This document shows, piece after piece, positions 33,540 to 41,040 of a DNA stretch of 48,334 nt (position 1 is the first letter of the stretch; every line of letters begins with the position of its first letter). A program made the translations under genes and the position numbers. Origin of the DNA: a virus; the IMG/VR virus record IMGVR_UViG_3300030019_000055, positions 1 through 48,334 of that record. One strand, written 5' to 3'. The notes beneath the pieces were generated by a model. That model had not been told where the DNA came from, did no database searches, and was given only the letters and a program-made list of their open reading frames with translations.

Positions 33540-34154
33540 CTATAATTTTTTACCACTTTTATCTATAAAATAGAATTTATTATTTAATTTAACACCTGCT
33601 AAACCTTCTTGAAAATCATATATTTCATCATATATACAAGGTATTACTTCTTCGCCTTTTATATTTATATATCCACATTTACCATTCAATTCTACTGAAA
33701 TCATTCCATCTTTAATAAAACTATAAGTATGATCATATATTAATGGTATTATTATTTTATTTTCTATATTAATAAACCCTGTTTTATTATTTAATTGTAC
33801 TCGTATTAATTCTTCGGTAAAGTCATATACATAATCATACATTATTGGAATTATTACTTTACCAGTTTTATCTATATACCCATATTTATTATTCAATTCT
33901 ATAGATGCTAAGCCATTATAAAATGTAAATATCTGATCATATTTACATGATATTATTTCTTTACCATTCTTATCTATACATCCCCATTTACCATTCAATT
34001 CTACCATTCCTAGACCATCTTTAAAATTAAATCCATAATCATATATAAATGGAATTATTTCTTCACCTTTAGTATTGATAAAACCCCATTTATTACCTAA
34101 TTTTACTGATGCTAATCCATCTTGAAAATCATGTATACTATCATATTCCCTCAT
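33540..34154 (-). CDS. WG-repeat protein 6 (204 aa)
   Basis: It has about nine regular WG units, opening MREYDSIHDFQDGLASVKLG and closing NNKFYFIDKSGKKL. It is transcribed upstream of the 124-residue gene at 33123. Repeats are clean and in register throughout, so the protein is probably intact. Confidence 0.85.
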   Translation of the reverse strand: MREYDSIHDFQDGLASVKLGNKWGFINTKGEEIIPFIYDYGFNFKDGLGMVELNGKWGCIDKNGKEIISCKYDQIFTFYNGLASIELNNKYGYIDKTGKVIIPIMYDYVYDFTEELIRVQLNNKTGFINIENKIIIPLIYDHTYSFIKDGMISVELNGKCGYINIKGEEVIPCIYDEIYDFQEGLAGVKLNNKFYFIDKSGKKL

Positions 34155-34225
34155 ATCATATTCCTCCTATAATCTTTATTTATATAATTGTTTATATTAT
34201 AATTATTATTAAATTTAACAAAAAA

Positions 34226-34253
34226 AATAGACTAACAGTTAAGCCAGTCTATT
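34226..34253 (-). terminator. Decayed copy of the GACTAGC-family terminator
   Basis: The outer 8 bp (AATAGACT with AGTCTATT) pair, but the inner part reads AACAGTTAAGCC where other copies have AGCAATTAAGCT, so the apical stem is broken. A T run follows on the minus strand. It may be weaker than its siblings. Confidence 0.6.
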
Positions 34254-34260
34254 AATTAAT

Positions 34261-34911
34261 CTAATCTCTAGTATCTGATATAGTATATTTATATATTGCT
34301 ATTACTTTTCCTTCAGTATTCATAAATCCAAATTTATCATCTATTTCTATTTCAGCAATACCATCTTTAAAATCAGATATAGTTTTATATATAATAGGAG
34401 CTAATTCTTTTCCTTCTTTATTGATTAATCCCCACAATTTACCTATACGAACCTTAGCTATACCATTTGAAAATTTTCTTGCCATACTATATCTACATGG
34501 TATTATCTCTTCACCTTTAGTATTAATATATCCCCATTCGTGGCCTATTCTTATACGGGCAAACCCTTCTCTAAAATTTCCCGCAAAATCATATTTATAT
34601 AGTATTACTAATTCATTTTTTATATTAATATATCCCCATTTATAATCATTCCCCCTTACTGCAGTTAATCCTTCAGAAATTCTAGTTAACATATCATATT
34701 TACATGGTATTATTTCTTTACCTATAGTATTAATATATCCGTATTTGCCATTCAATGTTATTTTAGCTAGTCCTTCATTGAAATTAAATCCATAATCATA
34801 TATTAATGGTATTATCTCTTCACCTTTATTATTAATAAATCCCCATTTTCCATCTAATGATACTGATGCTAATCCTTCAAAAAATCCAAATGATTTATCG
34901 TATTCTTTCAT
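34261..34911 (-). CDS. WG-repeat protein 7 (216 aa)
   Basis: It has about nine WG units, opening MKEYDKSFGFFEGLASVSLD and ending YKYTISDTRD. Compared with the other WG proteins it carries more basic positions (FARIRIGHEWGYIN, IAKVRIGKLWGLIN). It is downstream of the 114-residue gene at 34936 and ends at a partly decayed terminator. Confidence 0.85.
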   Translation of the reverse strand: MKEYDKSFGFFEGLASVSLDGKWGFINNKGEEIIPLIYDYGFNFNEGLAKITLNGKYGYINTIGKEIIPCKYDMLTRISEGLTAVRGNDYKWGYINIKNELVILYKYDFAGNFREGFARIRIGHEWGYINTKGEEIIPCRYSMARKFSNGIAKVRIGKLWGLINKEGKELAPIIYKTISDFKDGIAEIEIDDKFGFMNTEGKVIAIYKYTISDTRD

Positions 34912-34935
34912 AATTAAAACATCTCCTTATAAATT

Positions 34936-35280
34936 TTATTTTACTACATTCCAATCAGTAGTTCCCCATACATTATTTAAATCTAATACATGTCCATCAG
35001 ATTCAACAACCTTTAAATATGCACCAATAAAACTATCAGTTTTTTTATCAAACACTCTTGACTCTAATAGATATAGTTCTTTTTTATATAGGGTATTTTC
35101 AAATGATACATCTTTTCCATCAACAACCGCATCTACACGTATTTGATTATCGCCATCAAATGATATGACTTTGTTTAATGCAGCTTTTAATTCTGATTTA
35201 TCACTAAATAGATCAGAATTTAATCCTTTCTTAATATCTTTAGTTAATAATAATTGTTTTAAATTTAATTCTTTTTCCAT
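34936..35280 (-). CDS. Unrecognised 114-residue protein between WG genes
   Basis: The protein begins MEKELNLKQLLLTKDIKKGL with a charged helical N-terminus, followed by a beta-rich part (NQIRVDAVVDGKDVSFENTL, GAYLKVVESDGHVLDLNNVW). There is no WG repeat. It heads its own transcript behind a clear promoter-like element and is followed by WG protein 7. Confidence 0.55.
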   Translation of the reverse strand: MEKELNLKQLLLTKDIKKGLNSDLFSDKSELKAALNKVISFDGDNQIRVDAVVDGKDVSFENTLYKKELYLLESRVFDKKTDSFIGAYLKVVESDGHVLDLNNVWGTTDWNVVK

Positions 35281-35310
35281 AATAAAAACATCTCCTTATA
35301 AATTATATTT

Positions 35311-35354
35311 TATTCATGTATATAATATATAATTATTATTAAATTTAACAAAAA
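35311..35354 (-). promoter_or_regulatory. Putative promoter with full consensus
   Basis: The minus strand carries TTGTTA, 16 bases, the exact 14-mer AATTATATATTATA (35321-35334) and TACATGAATAAA. It precedes the gene starting at 35280. The layout is nearly identical to that at 27095-27135. Confidence 0.6.
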
Positions 35355-35357
35355 AAA

Positions 35358-35384
35358 ATAAACTAGCAACTAAGCTAGTCTATT
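35358..35384 (-). terminator. Terminator, GACTAGC family
   Basis: ACTAGC pairs with GCTAGT plus outer pairs around an A.C mismatch, loop AACTAA, with a long T run (TTTTTTTTG) on the minus strand. It ends WG protein 8. Confidence 0.8.
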
Positions 35385-35386
35385 AA

Positions 35387-35797
35387 TTATAATCTTTTAC
35401 CATTCCTATTTATAACACAAAATTCCCCCTCTAATGATATTACAACTGCTAAATCTTCTTTGAAATCATATACTTTATTATATATTAATTGTACAACCTC
35501 CTCTCCTTTTGTATTAATAAATCCCATCTTATTATTCAATTCTACCAATGCTAATCCTTCTTTAAAACTAGATATAAAATCATATTTAAACGGTATAACT
35601 TCTTTACCAGTCTTATCTATACATCCATACTTATTATCTAATTCTACCGATGCTAATCCTTCACAAAAATCATATACTTGCCAATATTTACATGGTATAG
35701 CTTCTTCTCCTTCTTTATTAATAAATCCCCATTTATGTTTTGATTCTACAGCTGCTAGTCCTTCACTAAAACTATGTATATTTTTATAATCTTTCAT
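35387..35797 (-). CDS. WG-repeat protein 8 (136 aa)
   Basis: This is a short WG protein of about six units, opening MKDYKNIHSFSEGLAAVESK and ending GEFCVINRNGKRL. It stands alone between a promoter-like element (35821-35862) and a terminator, unlike WG proteins 1-5, which are in one transcript. Confidence 0.85.
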   Translation of the reverse strand: MKDYKNIHSFSEGLAAVESKHKWGFINKEGEEAIPCKYWQVYDFCEGLASVELDNKYGCIDKTGKEVIPFKYDFISSFKEGLALVELNNKMGFINTKGEEVVQLIYNKVYDFKEDLAVVISLEGEFCVINRNGKRL

Positions 35798-35820
35798 AAT
35801 AAAAACATCTCCTTATATTT

Positions 35821-35862
35821 TATTCATATATATAATATATAATTAAAAATTATAATATCAAC
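35821..35862 (-). promoter_or_regulatory. Putative promoter for WG protein 8
   Basis: The minus strand shows TTGTTG, 19 bases, the exact 14-mer core (35831-35844) and ATATATGAATAAAA, then AAGGAGATG. Confidence 0.55.
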
Positions 35863-35871
35863 AAAAAAAAA

Positions 35872-35893
35872 AGACTAGCAATTAAGCTAGTCT
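35872..35893 (-). terminator. Terminator, GACTAGC family, overlapping gene end
   Basis: AGACTAGC pairs with GCTAGTCT, loop AATTAA, followed on the minus strand by TTTTTTTTTG. The stop codon of the nuclease gene (35882-35884) is within the hairpin. Confidence 0.85.
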
Positions 35894-37366
35894 ATTAATC
35901 ATAATATTTATATAAGGTATTGATGATATACTATCATAAGATTTTGTTCTTCTATCACTTTGTTCATTATATATAAAGTATCCATTCATGTCTTGTAATA
36001 TATTTGTATTTTCATTATTGAATAATATCCTTTTCTTACTATTTATATCTAGCATATCAGTTAACTCTGTGTATAATAAACTATGGGTTTCTTTATTAGC
36101 AAGATGAATAAGTGTAGCTTCATTTATCTGAGTATCTAATACTGATTCAATAAATGCGTCAGCACAGTCTTCTAAGTTTTCATCAAATATTAATTGATCC
36201 ATACTTAATAAGTTTTTCCCACATACTTTTTCATATAGATAGAATCTATTATCTATATTTGTTTTATTATTATAATCTTCTAATATACTTTTATATACTT
36301 CTTTAAAATTATCTCCAGTATATTTGTATACATTATATTTACTCTCATATAAATCTTTGATAGATCCTTTTTCTATTTTATTATCTTTTATCTTATACAT
36401 ATTAGAGAAATACTTATCAGTAGATAAAGCAATATTAAAAGAATTATCCATTAGATATGGTATGATATAAGCATTGTCTGATTGGTTATTTTGATTTGGC
36501 ATAGCCCCTCCTAATTCAGATTCATTTATTCTTATAATATAATCAGTATTATTTTCTTTATTCGGATCAATCATTTGATATTTTATTTCAGCAAGTATCA
36601 ATAGTAATTGATCAAAATTATTATTAGTTAATCTTATATAGTTATATTTGTTTAATTTAGAAATATCGTCTTCTTTTGCATCTTGCTTAGCTCTATAGTC
36701 ATCCATTTGCCTATTGTTAGGATTATCTCCACCATCTTTTACATCATGGACCAGATTTGCTGGCACATAGTATACATCAGTAATCCAATTCAATGTTTTT
36801 CCTTGATATTGATATTGTATTACAGGACCAGGAGTGATTACATCTTTAGAATGAGCACGTACAACTTTATCATAAAACTCTAATAATTTCTTTTCATAAG
36901 AACCACAGTATGATCTAATACCACCATCTTCAAATTTATATGTTCCTGAGATTTTTCTATTAGATAACATCTTTTTTTGTTGTTCTGGATCATTTAATAA
37001 ATTCTCTTTACCAAATACACCAACCATATTAGCTCTCATTCCAGCTATATATTCTTTCTCACATTTTGGCATTTCGCATAATCTTTCATATCTCCAAGTC
37101 TCATCATTCCATTTAGTTTCTTTTTTACATACAATACAAGAACCATGATCCTTTTTATTTATATAATTAAATACAGCTCTTGATGCAGGATAATCTTCTG
37201 ATAACATATCTTCATGTTCATCATCAACATGACTTACTAATCTTTCTCTTGTATCATGATAATCACAATAAGGACATTTCCATTTTCTTTCTACACCAGT
37301 CGTTTCTAATAATATAGCTAGTTCATTTAAATGAATTATATTATTTGTAGGATTGTAAATTCCCAT
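35882..37366 (-). CDS. Zinc-finger plus PD-(D/E)XK-like nuclease with MGIY start
   Basis: The ATG at 37366 (MGIYNPTNNIIHLNE, 494 residues) is 9 bases after AGGAG; an upstream TTG is less likely. Residues 29-50 form a C2H2-like finger (KCPYCDYHDTRERLVSHVDD, then H51). CIVC (77-80) and CEMPKC (97-102) look like a second metal site. A PD-(D/E)XK-type core follows: SYEKKLLEF with E158, NWITDVYYV with D197, VHDVKDG with D208-V-K210, then a helix and KYNYIRLTNN, the layout of Vsr-like and phage nucleases. The C-terminal 210 residues are unrecognised. LNE15|L, INE282|S and INE416|A match the candidate maturation sites and fall after the tag and between regions. A packaged, processed nuclease is inferred. 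Confidence 0.7.
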   Translation of the reverse strand: MGIYNPTNNIIHLNELAILLETTGVERKWKCPYCDYHDTRERLVSHVDDEHEDMLSEDYPASRAVFNYINKKDHGSCIVCKKETKWNDETWRYERLCEMPKCEKEYIAGMRANMVGVFGKENLLNDPEQQKKMLSNRKISGTYKFEDGGIRSYCGSYEKKLLEFYDKVVRAHSKDVITPGPVIQYQYQGKTLNWITDVYYVPANLVHDVKDGGDNPNNRQMDDYRAKQDAKEDDISKLNKYNYIRLTNNNFDQLLLILAEIKYQMIDPNKENNTDYIIRINESELGGAMPNQNNQSDNAYIIPYLMDNSFNIALSTDKYFSNMYKIKDNKIEKGSIKDLYESKYNVYKYTGDNFKEVYKSILEDYNNKTNIDNRFYLYEKVCGKNLLSMDQLIFDENLEDCADAFIESVLDTQINEATLIHLANKETHSLLYTELTDMLDINSKKRILFNNENTNILQDMNGYFIYNEQSDRRTKSYDSISSIPYINIMINRLA

Positions 37367-37425
37367 ATTAATCAACTCCTAATTATTATATTATTCTTAT
37401 GTTTAATAATATTTGAATTAAAAAA

Positions 37426-37451
37426 ATAAACTGGCTTACACACCAGTCTAT
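37426..37451 (-). terminator. Terminator after the 37459 gene
   Basis: ACTGG pairs with CCAGT plus outer pairs, loop CTTACACA, followed on the minus strand by TTTTTTTAATTC. It has a shorter core than its relatives. Confidence 0.65.
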
Positions 37452-37458
37452 TTATTAT

Positions 37459-38025
37459 TTAATAAATATTAAAACCATATTCTAATTCAATTAATTCAGC
37501 AGCTAATTTTGCTGTCTCAGATCTAATACCATAAGAAAGAGTATTTTCAAATTTTTCTTTTTTAGCATTAAATGCTAAATGCCATTGAGCATTAGATTCT
37601 GATGTTAGAAATTTATTCAAATCTTCTGGATTAAATTTTAAATAATTACTAAATAAAGGTGTTCCAAATTTTAATGCTGCTAATAAATCTTGTCCATGAA
37701 TATATCCATCCATATTTATTTCAAAGATAATTACCTCATTTTTATCAATTTTATTTTTATTAAAAATTATTATTGGTTCATTATTATCTCCATCAATAAT
37801 TTTTTCATAAATTAGATTTCTATGATTATCTCTAGCAGCTTCTAATCCTTTTAAATTTTTATTAGAAGTTATAACTTTTATAGAACTTAATGGACTATAA
37901 TGGCCATCAAACACTTCTATATTTTTAAAAATCTTAATTTCCTTGACAACAAATTCAGTACCATTAATTGCAAATATATTTAAAAATTCTACAACCTTTT
38001 CCATAGGTATTCTTAATAATGCCAT
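37459..38025 (-). CDS. Unrecognised 188-residue protein
   Basis: The protein begins MALLRIPMEKVVEFLNIFAI after AAGGGGAT. It has an alpha/beta look with NEPIIIFNKNKIDKNEVIIF (about 85-104) and a Gly/His turn DGYIHGQDLLAALKFG. No motif allows a functional call. It is the last gene of the minus transcript that includes the three N-terminally related small genes upstream. Confidence 0.55.
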   Translation of the reverse strand: MALLRIPMEKVVEFLNIFAINGTEFVVKEIKIFKNIEVFDGHYSPLSSIKVITSNKNLKGLEAARDNHRNLIYEKIIDGDNNEPIIIFNKNKIDKNEVIIFEINMDGYIHGQDLLAALKFGTPLFSNYLKFNPEDLNKFLTSESNAQWHLAFNAKKEKFENTLSYGIRSETAKLAAELIELEYGFNIY

Positions 38026-38047
38026 AATATATATCCCCTTTATTATC

Positions 38048-38725
38048 TTAATAGTGCCAATGTGATAGCATATAAGATGGTTTTAGTATACAATTTTTTA
38101 CTAATGGTTTTGATATTTTTTCAGCAAAAGATTTACTCATCATTATATAATCAGCTTCTAATCCATACATATCATAACAATTATAATTGATTAGATTTCC
38201 TTTTTCATCATATTGTTTCCAATATTCAAAATTGCGGGAATTTTTATAATAAATTATATTTCTTTTATCATCATACCCTCTCCAACATTCTTCATCGCAA
38301 TCTTTATAATGAATTATATTTTCTTTCTCATCATAATCCATCCAATACTCAATATTCCTAGAATCTTTATAATGAATTAAGTTTCCTTTTTCATCATATT
38401 GTTTCCAATATTCAGTATTCTTATAATCTTTATAATGAATTAGATTTCCTCTTTCATCATATTTATTAATTACTTTTTTCTCATTCAATAAATATGATGT
38501 TAATAAATTTATTCTACTTGGTAATTCATTCTTTTTATACTTATCAATAAATAATAGTATAGAATTGAAATTTTTATTTTTAAGTTCCTGAATTTTAAAA
38601 TTGTTCTCATTGGTTAATCTAGAAATAAAATTAATAATTTTTAGTTGAAATCTTAATTTTTTTATTTCTTTAAATTCCTTATTATTAGTAATTGCTCTTA
38701 AATCTTTATTACTATATTTTGCCAT
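38048..38725 (-). CDS. Protein with YD-like repeats, paralogue 1 of 3
   Basis: The 225-residue protein has an N-terminal domain (MAKYSNKDLRAITNNKEFKE, then KKLRFQLKIINFISRL) shared with the next two genes. It then carries about five repeats of 17-20 residues with the pattern YWKQYDEKGNLIHYKDSRN (about residues 90-185). The DEKGN core recalls YD/RHS-type repeats, which form beta strands in surface and toxin proteins, but these are short and lack the full RHS form. The repeats are absent from the two paralogues, so they were gained or lost as a module. Confidence 0.6.
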   Translation of the reverse strand: MAKYSNKDLRAITNNKEFKEIKKLRFQLKIINFISRLTNENNFKIQELKNKNFNSILLFIDKYKKNELPSRINLLTSYLLNEKKVINKYDERGNLIHYKDYKNTEYWKQYDEKGNLIHYKDSRNIEYWMDYDEKENIIHYKDCDEECWRGYDDKRNIIYYKNSRNFEYWKQYDEKGNLINYNCYDMYGLEADYIMMSKSFAEKISKPLVKNCILKPSYMLSHWHY

Positions 38726-38739
38726 AATTTTTCTCCTTA

Positions 38740-39144
38740 TTATTTCAATTTATCCTCTTCTTTTATTTCTATTTTACAAGGTTTTACTAATGGATTTGAT
38801 AATTTTTCAGCTAAAGATTTACTCATTATATAATCAGTGCTTTCTTTATCTTGTGGCAAATATACTATTTTTGAATTTATTCCATTTTTGTTATCTTGAT
38901 CTAACAAATATGATGTCAATGAATCAACTTCATTTTTTAATTCTTTCTTTTTATGTTTATCAGCAATTGATAACATAGCATCAAAAGTTTTATATTTAAG
39001 ATTTTCAATTTTAGAACTTTTTTCATTAATTAATTTAGAAATGAAATAAATAATTTTAAATTTAAATCTTAATTTTTTTACTTTTTTGAATTCCTCATTA
39101 CTAATGATTGCTTTTAAATCTTTATCACTATTATATTTTGTCAT
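38740..39144 (-). CDS. Basic helical protein, paralogue 2 of 3
   Basis: The 134-residue protein begins MTKYNSDKDLKAIISNEEFK and shares the KKLRFKFKIIYFISKL core with its neighbours. The end (YIMSKSLAEKLSNPLVKPCK) also matches the end of paralogue 1 (MMSKSFAEKISKPLVKNC), showing that the YD-like repeats of paralogue 1 were inserted between two conserved parts. It overlaps the upstream gene by 14 bases. Confidence 0.6.
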   Translation of the reverse strand: MTKYNSDKDLKAIISNEEFKKVKKLRFKFKIIYFISKLINEKSSKIENLKYKTFDAMLSIADKHKKKELKNEVDSLTSYLLDQDNKNGINSKIVYLPQDKESTDYIMSKSLAEKLSNPLVKPCKIEIKEEDKLK

Positions 39145-39403
39145 GACTTATCTCAGAAACTATACTTTTATTGCCATACTTATTATCACCATCACATACA
39201 TCAGCTAATAACTTTATAGCATTTGCCAAATCTTCATTTTGATATTTACGAGCAATTGCTAATTTAGTGTTTCTATTTTTATCTTTAAGATGCTCAATTC
39301 TAGAATTGAGTCTATAGGTTAACTTCCAAATAAAATTAATAATTTTAAATTGGAATCTTAATCTTTTTAGTATTTTTAAATCCTTATCACTATATCTTGC
39401 CAT
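39131..39403 (-). CDS. Basic helical protein, paralogue 3 of 3 (short)
   Basis: The 90-residue protein begins MARYSDKDLKILKRLRFQFK; the leader AATAAGGAGAAAAACT is almost identical to that of paralogue 1. It lacks both the EFKE stretch and the conserved C-terminal SKSLAEKLS block, so it is either a truncated copy or the minimal form. Confidence 0.55.
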   Translation of the reverse strand: MARYSDKDLKILKRLRFQFKIINFIWKLTYRLNSRIEHLKDKNRNTKLAIARKYQNEDLANAIKLLADVCDGDNKYGNKSIVSEISHDKI

Positions 39404-39632
39404 AGTTTTTCTCCTTATTTAATTTATGAAATTTAATATGTGCAGGATTGGCAACCCAATCATATTTAGTTAAATCCAATATACTAACTTCAGTATTACA
39501 TTTACAAAGTTTATTTTTCCAAGCATTAGCATATACTAAATCAAAAAATGGAACTGCTACATTATCTGATTTAACTATATAATTAGGATGCTCCGCTTCT
39601 CCATTTTGCCATTTATCTTCATTCCAATTCAT
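39390..39632 (-). CDS. Unrecognised 80-residue protein
   Basis: The protein begins MNWNEDKWQNGEAEHPNYIV after GGAGTGAT and contains CKCNTEVSILDLTKYDWVAN. It has Trp-rich ends and no known motif. The C-terminus overlaps the next gene's start by 14 bases. Confidence 0.55.
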   Translation of the reverse strand: MNWNEDKWQNGEAEHPNYIVKSDNVAVPFFDLVYANAWKNKLCKCNTEVSILDLTKYDWVANPAHIKFHKLNKEKNYGKI

Positions 39633-39654
39633 TAATAAATCACTCCAATTTTAA

Positions 39655-39882
39655 TTAATTATTAGCCAAATCTAAAATCTTTTCTTCTATATTATCCCAA
39701 GACCATCCATTAGTTACAGCATGATGTTTAATATCATATTTATAATAAGATTCTTTAGTAGTAACATCTACTACTAATGTTGCTTTAGTTATCTTTACAG
39801 TTATAGTGCATGATAACATACTAGCATCAAATTTAACGAGTTGACCAACTTTATATTTAGGATCTGGTACTGTAATTGTCAT
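39655..39882 (-). CDS. Small beta-rich protein, unknown
   Basis: The ATG at 39882 (MTITVPDPKYKVGQLVKFDA) follows TGGAGG by 8 bases and is preferred to the in-frame TTG at 39897, which overlaps that site. The 75 residues look like a small beta barrel (YKVGQLVKF, TITVKITKATLVVDV), as in KOW/SH3-like folds. Function unknown. Confidence 0.55.
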   Translation of the reverse strand: MTITVPDPKYKVGQLVKFDASMLSCTITVKITKATLVVDVTTKESYYKYDIKHHAVTNGWSWDNIEEKILDLANN

Positions 39883-39902
39883 TATTAAAACCTCCAATTA
39901 AA

Positions 39903-40097
39903 TTATATTCTTGACCATACCATATATGATAATGTTCCTAATATGCCTATTGCTATTAACCATCCTAATACATTAGCTATAACCCAATATCTTTTTCTAG
40001 CAGATTCTTTAAGTATGTATCTTTTTCCAAATATTCTTACACGTTTCCTAGTATCTACTATACCTTGTACTTTTACTACATTATTTCTACGTTCCAT
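39903..40097 (-). CDS. Small membrane protein with basic N-terminus
   Basis: The 64-residue protein has a strongly basic first half (KRVRIFGKRYILKESARKRY) and a single C-terminal membrane segment (WVIANVLGWLIAIGILGTLS, about 38-57). The positive-inside rule would place the N-terminus in the cytoplasm. Small membrane proteins of this type in phages can alter the host envelope, but no specific role can be read. AGGAGA precedes the start. Confidence 0.65.
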   Translation of the reverse strand: MERRNNVVKVQGIVDTRKRVRIFGKRYILKESARKRYWVIANVLGWLIAIGILGTLSYMVWSRI

Positions 40098-40162
40098 AAT
40101 ATGTATTCTCCTTTGTTTGCAGTTTTTATATTTTTGTTTGAATAATAGATTACTACTAACTA

Positions 40163-40187
40163 TTATTCATTATTATAATATATAATT
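40163..40187 (-). promoter_or_regulatory. Putative promoter for the 37.4-40.1 kb transcript
   Basis: The exact core (40174-40187) on the minus strand is followed by ATAATGAATAATAG, about 70 bases before the start at 40097. Confidence 0.55.
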
Positions 40188-40201
40188 ATAATGAATAAGT
40201 T

Positions 40202-40495
40202 TTACAAATGTATGCTACACTTAATATATCCAGAATCTATAAGACCCAACAAATCTTCTATATAGAAATTTTCTTTTCCATATCTTTTATCTGTAGCTTT
40301 TAAAACAATTTTATAGCAACTTTCTATTTTTACATCTTTATACTTTTCTACAGTACATTGTACCATATCTTTTTTATCGCTAGAAATGCTGTAAGGTATT
40401 AATCCTAATTCATAATGTATTTTTGACATAGGCATTAATATTTTCAATTTACCTTCTTTTGCTAATTCACAGAATTGTTTAGTTTTTAATAACAT
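40202..40495 (-). CDS. Unrecognised 97-residue protein
   Basis: The protein begins MLLKTKQFCELAKEGKLKIL after AAAGGGGATG. It has a short alpha/beta domain (CYKIVLKATDKRYGKENFYI) and no motif. It is the first minus-strand gene at the divergent junction with the baseplate operon, with a variant promoter core at 40543-40556 about 50 bases upstream. Confidence 0.55.
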   Translation of the reverse strand: MLLKTKQFCELAKEGKLKILMPMSKIHYELGLIPYSISSDKKDMVQCTVEKYKDVKIESCYKIVLKATDKRYGKENFYIEDLLGLIDSGYIKCSIHL

Positions 40496-40652
40496 TTTTA
40501 ATACATCCCCTTTATTTTTTAAATATTTATTACTATCTAAGTATATAATATATTATCATATTAAGTTTTACATTATATATTAAATTAGCCTACTGTATAA
40601 ATATATAAATTAAACTATAAAATAAATTAGCATATAAGGAGGGATAAGAATC

Positions 40653-41021
40653 TTGAACCTAAATGAATATACTCTTTCTGTAGATAAGTTTAAACGACCT
40701 AATATAAAAACAGGTAATGATGCAATTTATTTATTACTAATAAGACTACTATTAAGAATACCAGGATCAAGCCAAACCCATCCAGATATGGGTGTAGGAC
40801 TTATAGAACGATATAGATATATGGATATGGATAAACTAAATGATTTACAAACAGAAGTATCTAATCAAATAGCAAAATATTTACCAAGTTTAAATGCGGT
40901 AACAGTTCAAGTAGAACAAATATCTTCACTTGATATTAGAATAAGTATAAAGGTAGATAATACCTTATATATATTTAATACTGATTTTAACAATCAAATA
41001 TTAAAATTATCAGATCTATAA
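40653..41021 (+). CDS. Baseplate wedge protein, gp25/GPW family
   Basis: The 122-residue protein shows the gp25-like signature: NDAIYLLLIRLLLRIPGSSQ (about 22-41), THPDMGVGLIERYRY, then helix DLQTEVSNQIAKYLP and strands VTVQVEQISSLDIRISIKV. In contractile tails gp25 forms part of the wedge core and helps start the sheath. TTG at 40653 is the start, 10 bases after GGAGG; no ATG is near. It leads a plus-strand block whose next two reading frames resemble gp26 and gp51, the T4 order. Confidence 0.8.
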   Translation: MNLNEYTLSVDKFKRPNIKTGNDAIYLLLIRLLLRIPGSSQTHPDMGVGLIERYRYMDMDKLNDLQTEVSNQIAKYLPSLNAVTVQVEQISSLDIRISIKVDNTLYIFNTDFNNQILKLSDL

Positions 41022-41040
41022 AATAAGGGAGGAAATTAAA

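Noticed and set aside
35882-37366. The PD-(D/E)XK-like protein as the missing terminase nuclease domain
   Set aside because: Terminase nucleases are RNase H-like with a different motif order; this protein looks Vsr-like with zinc fingers. Kept only as a remote possibility.
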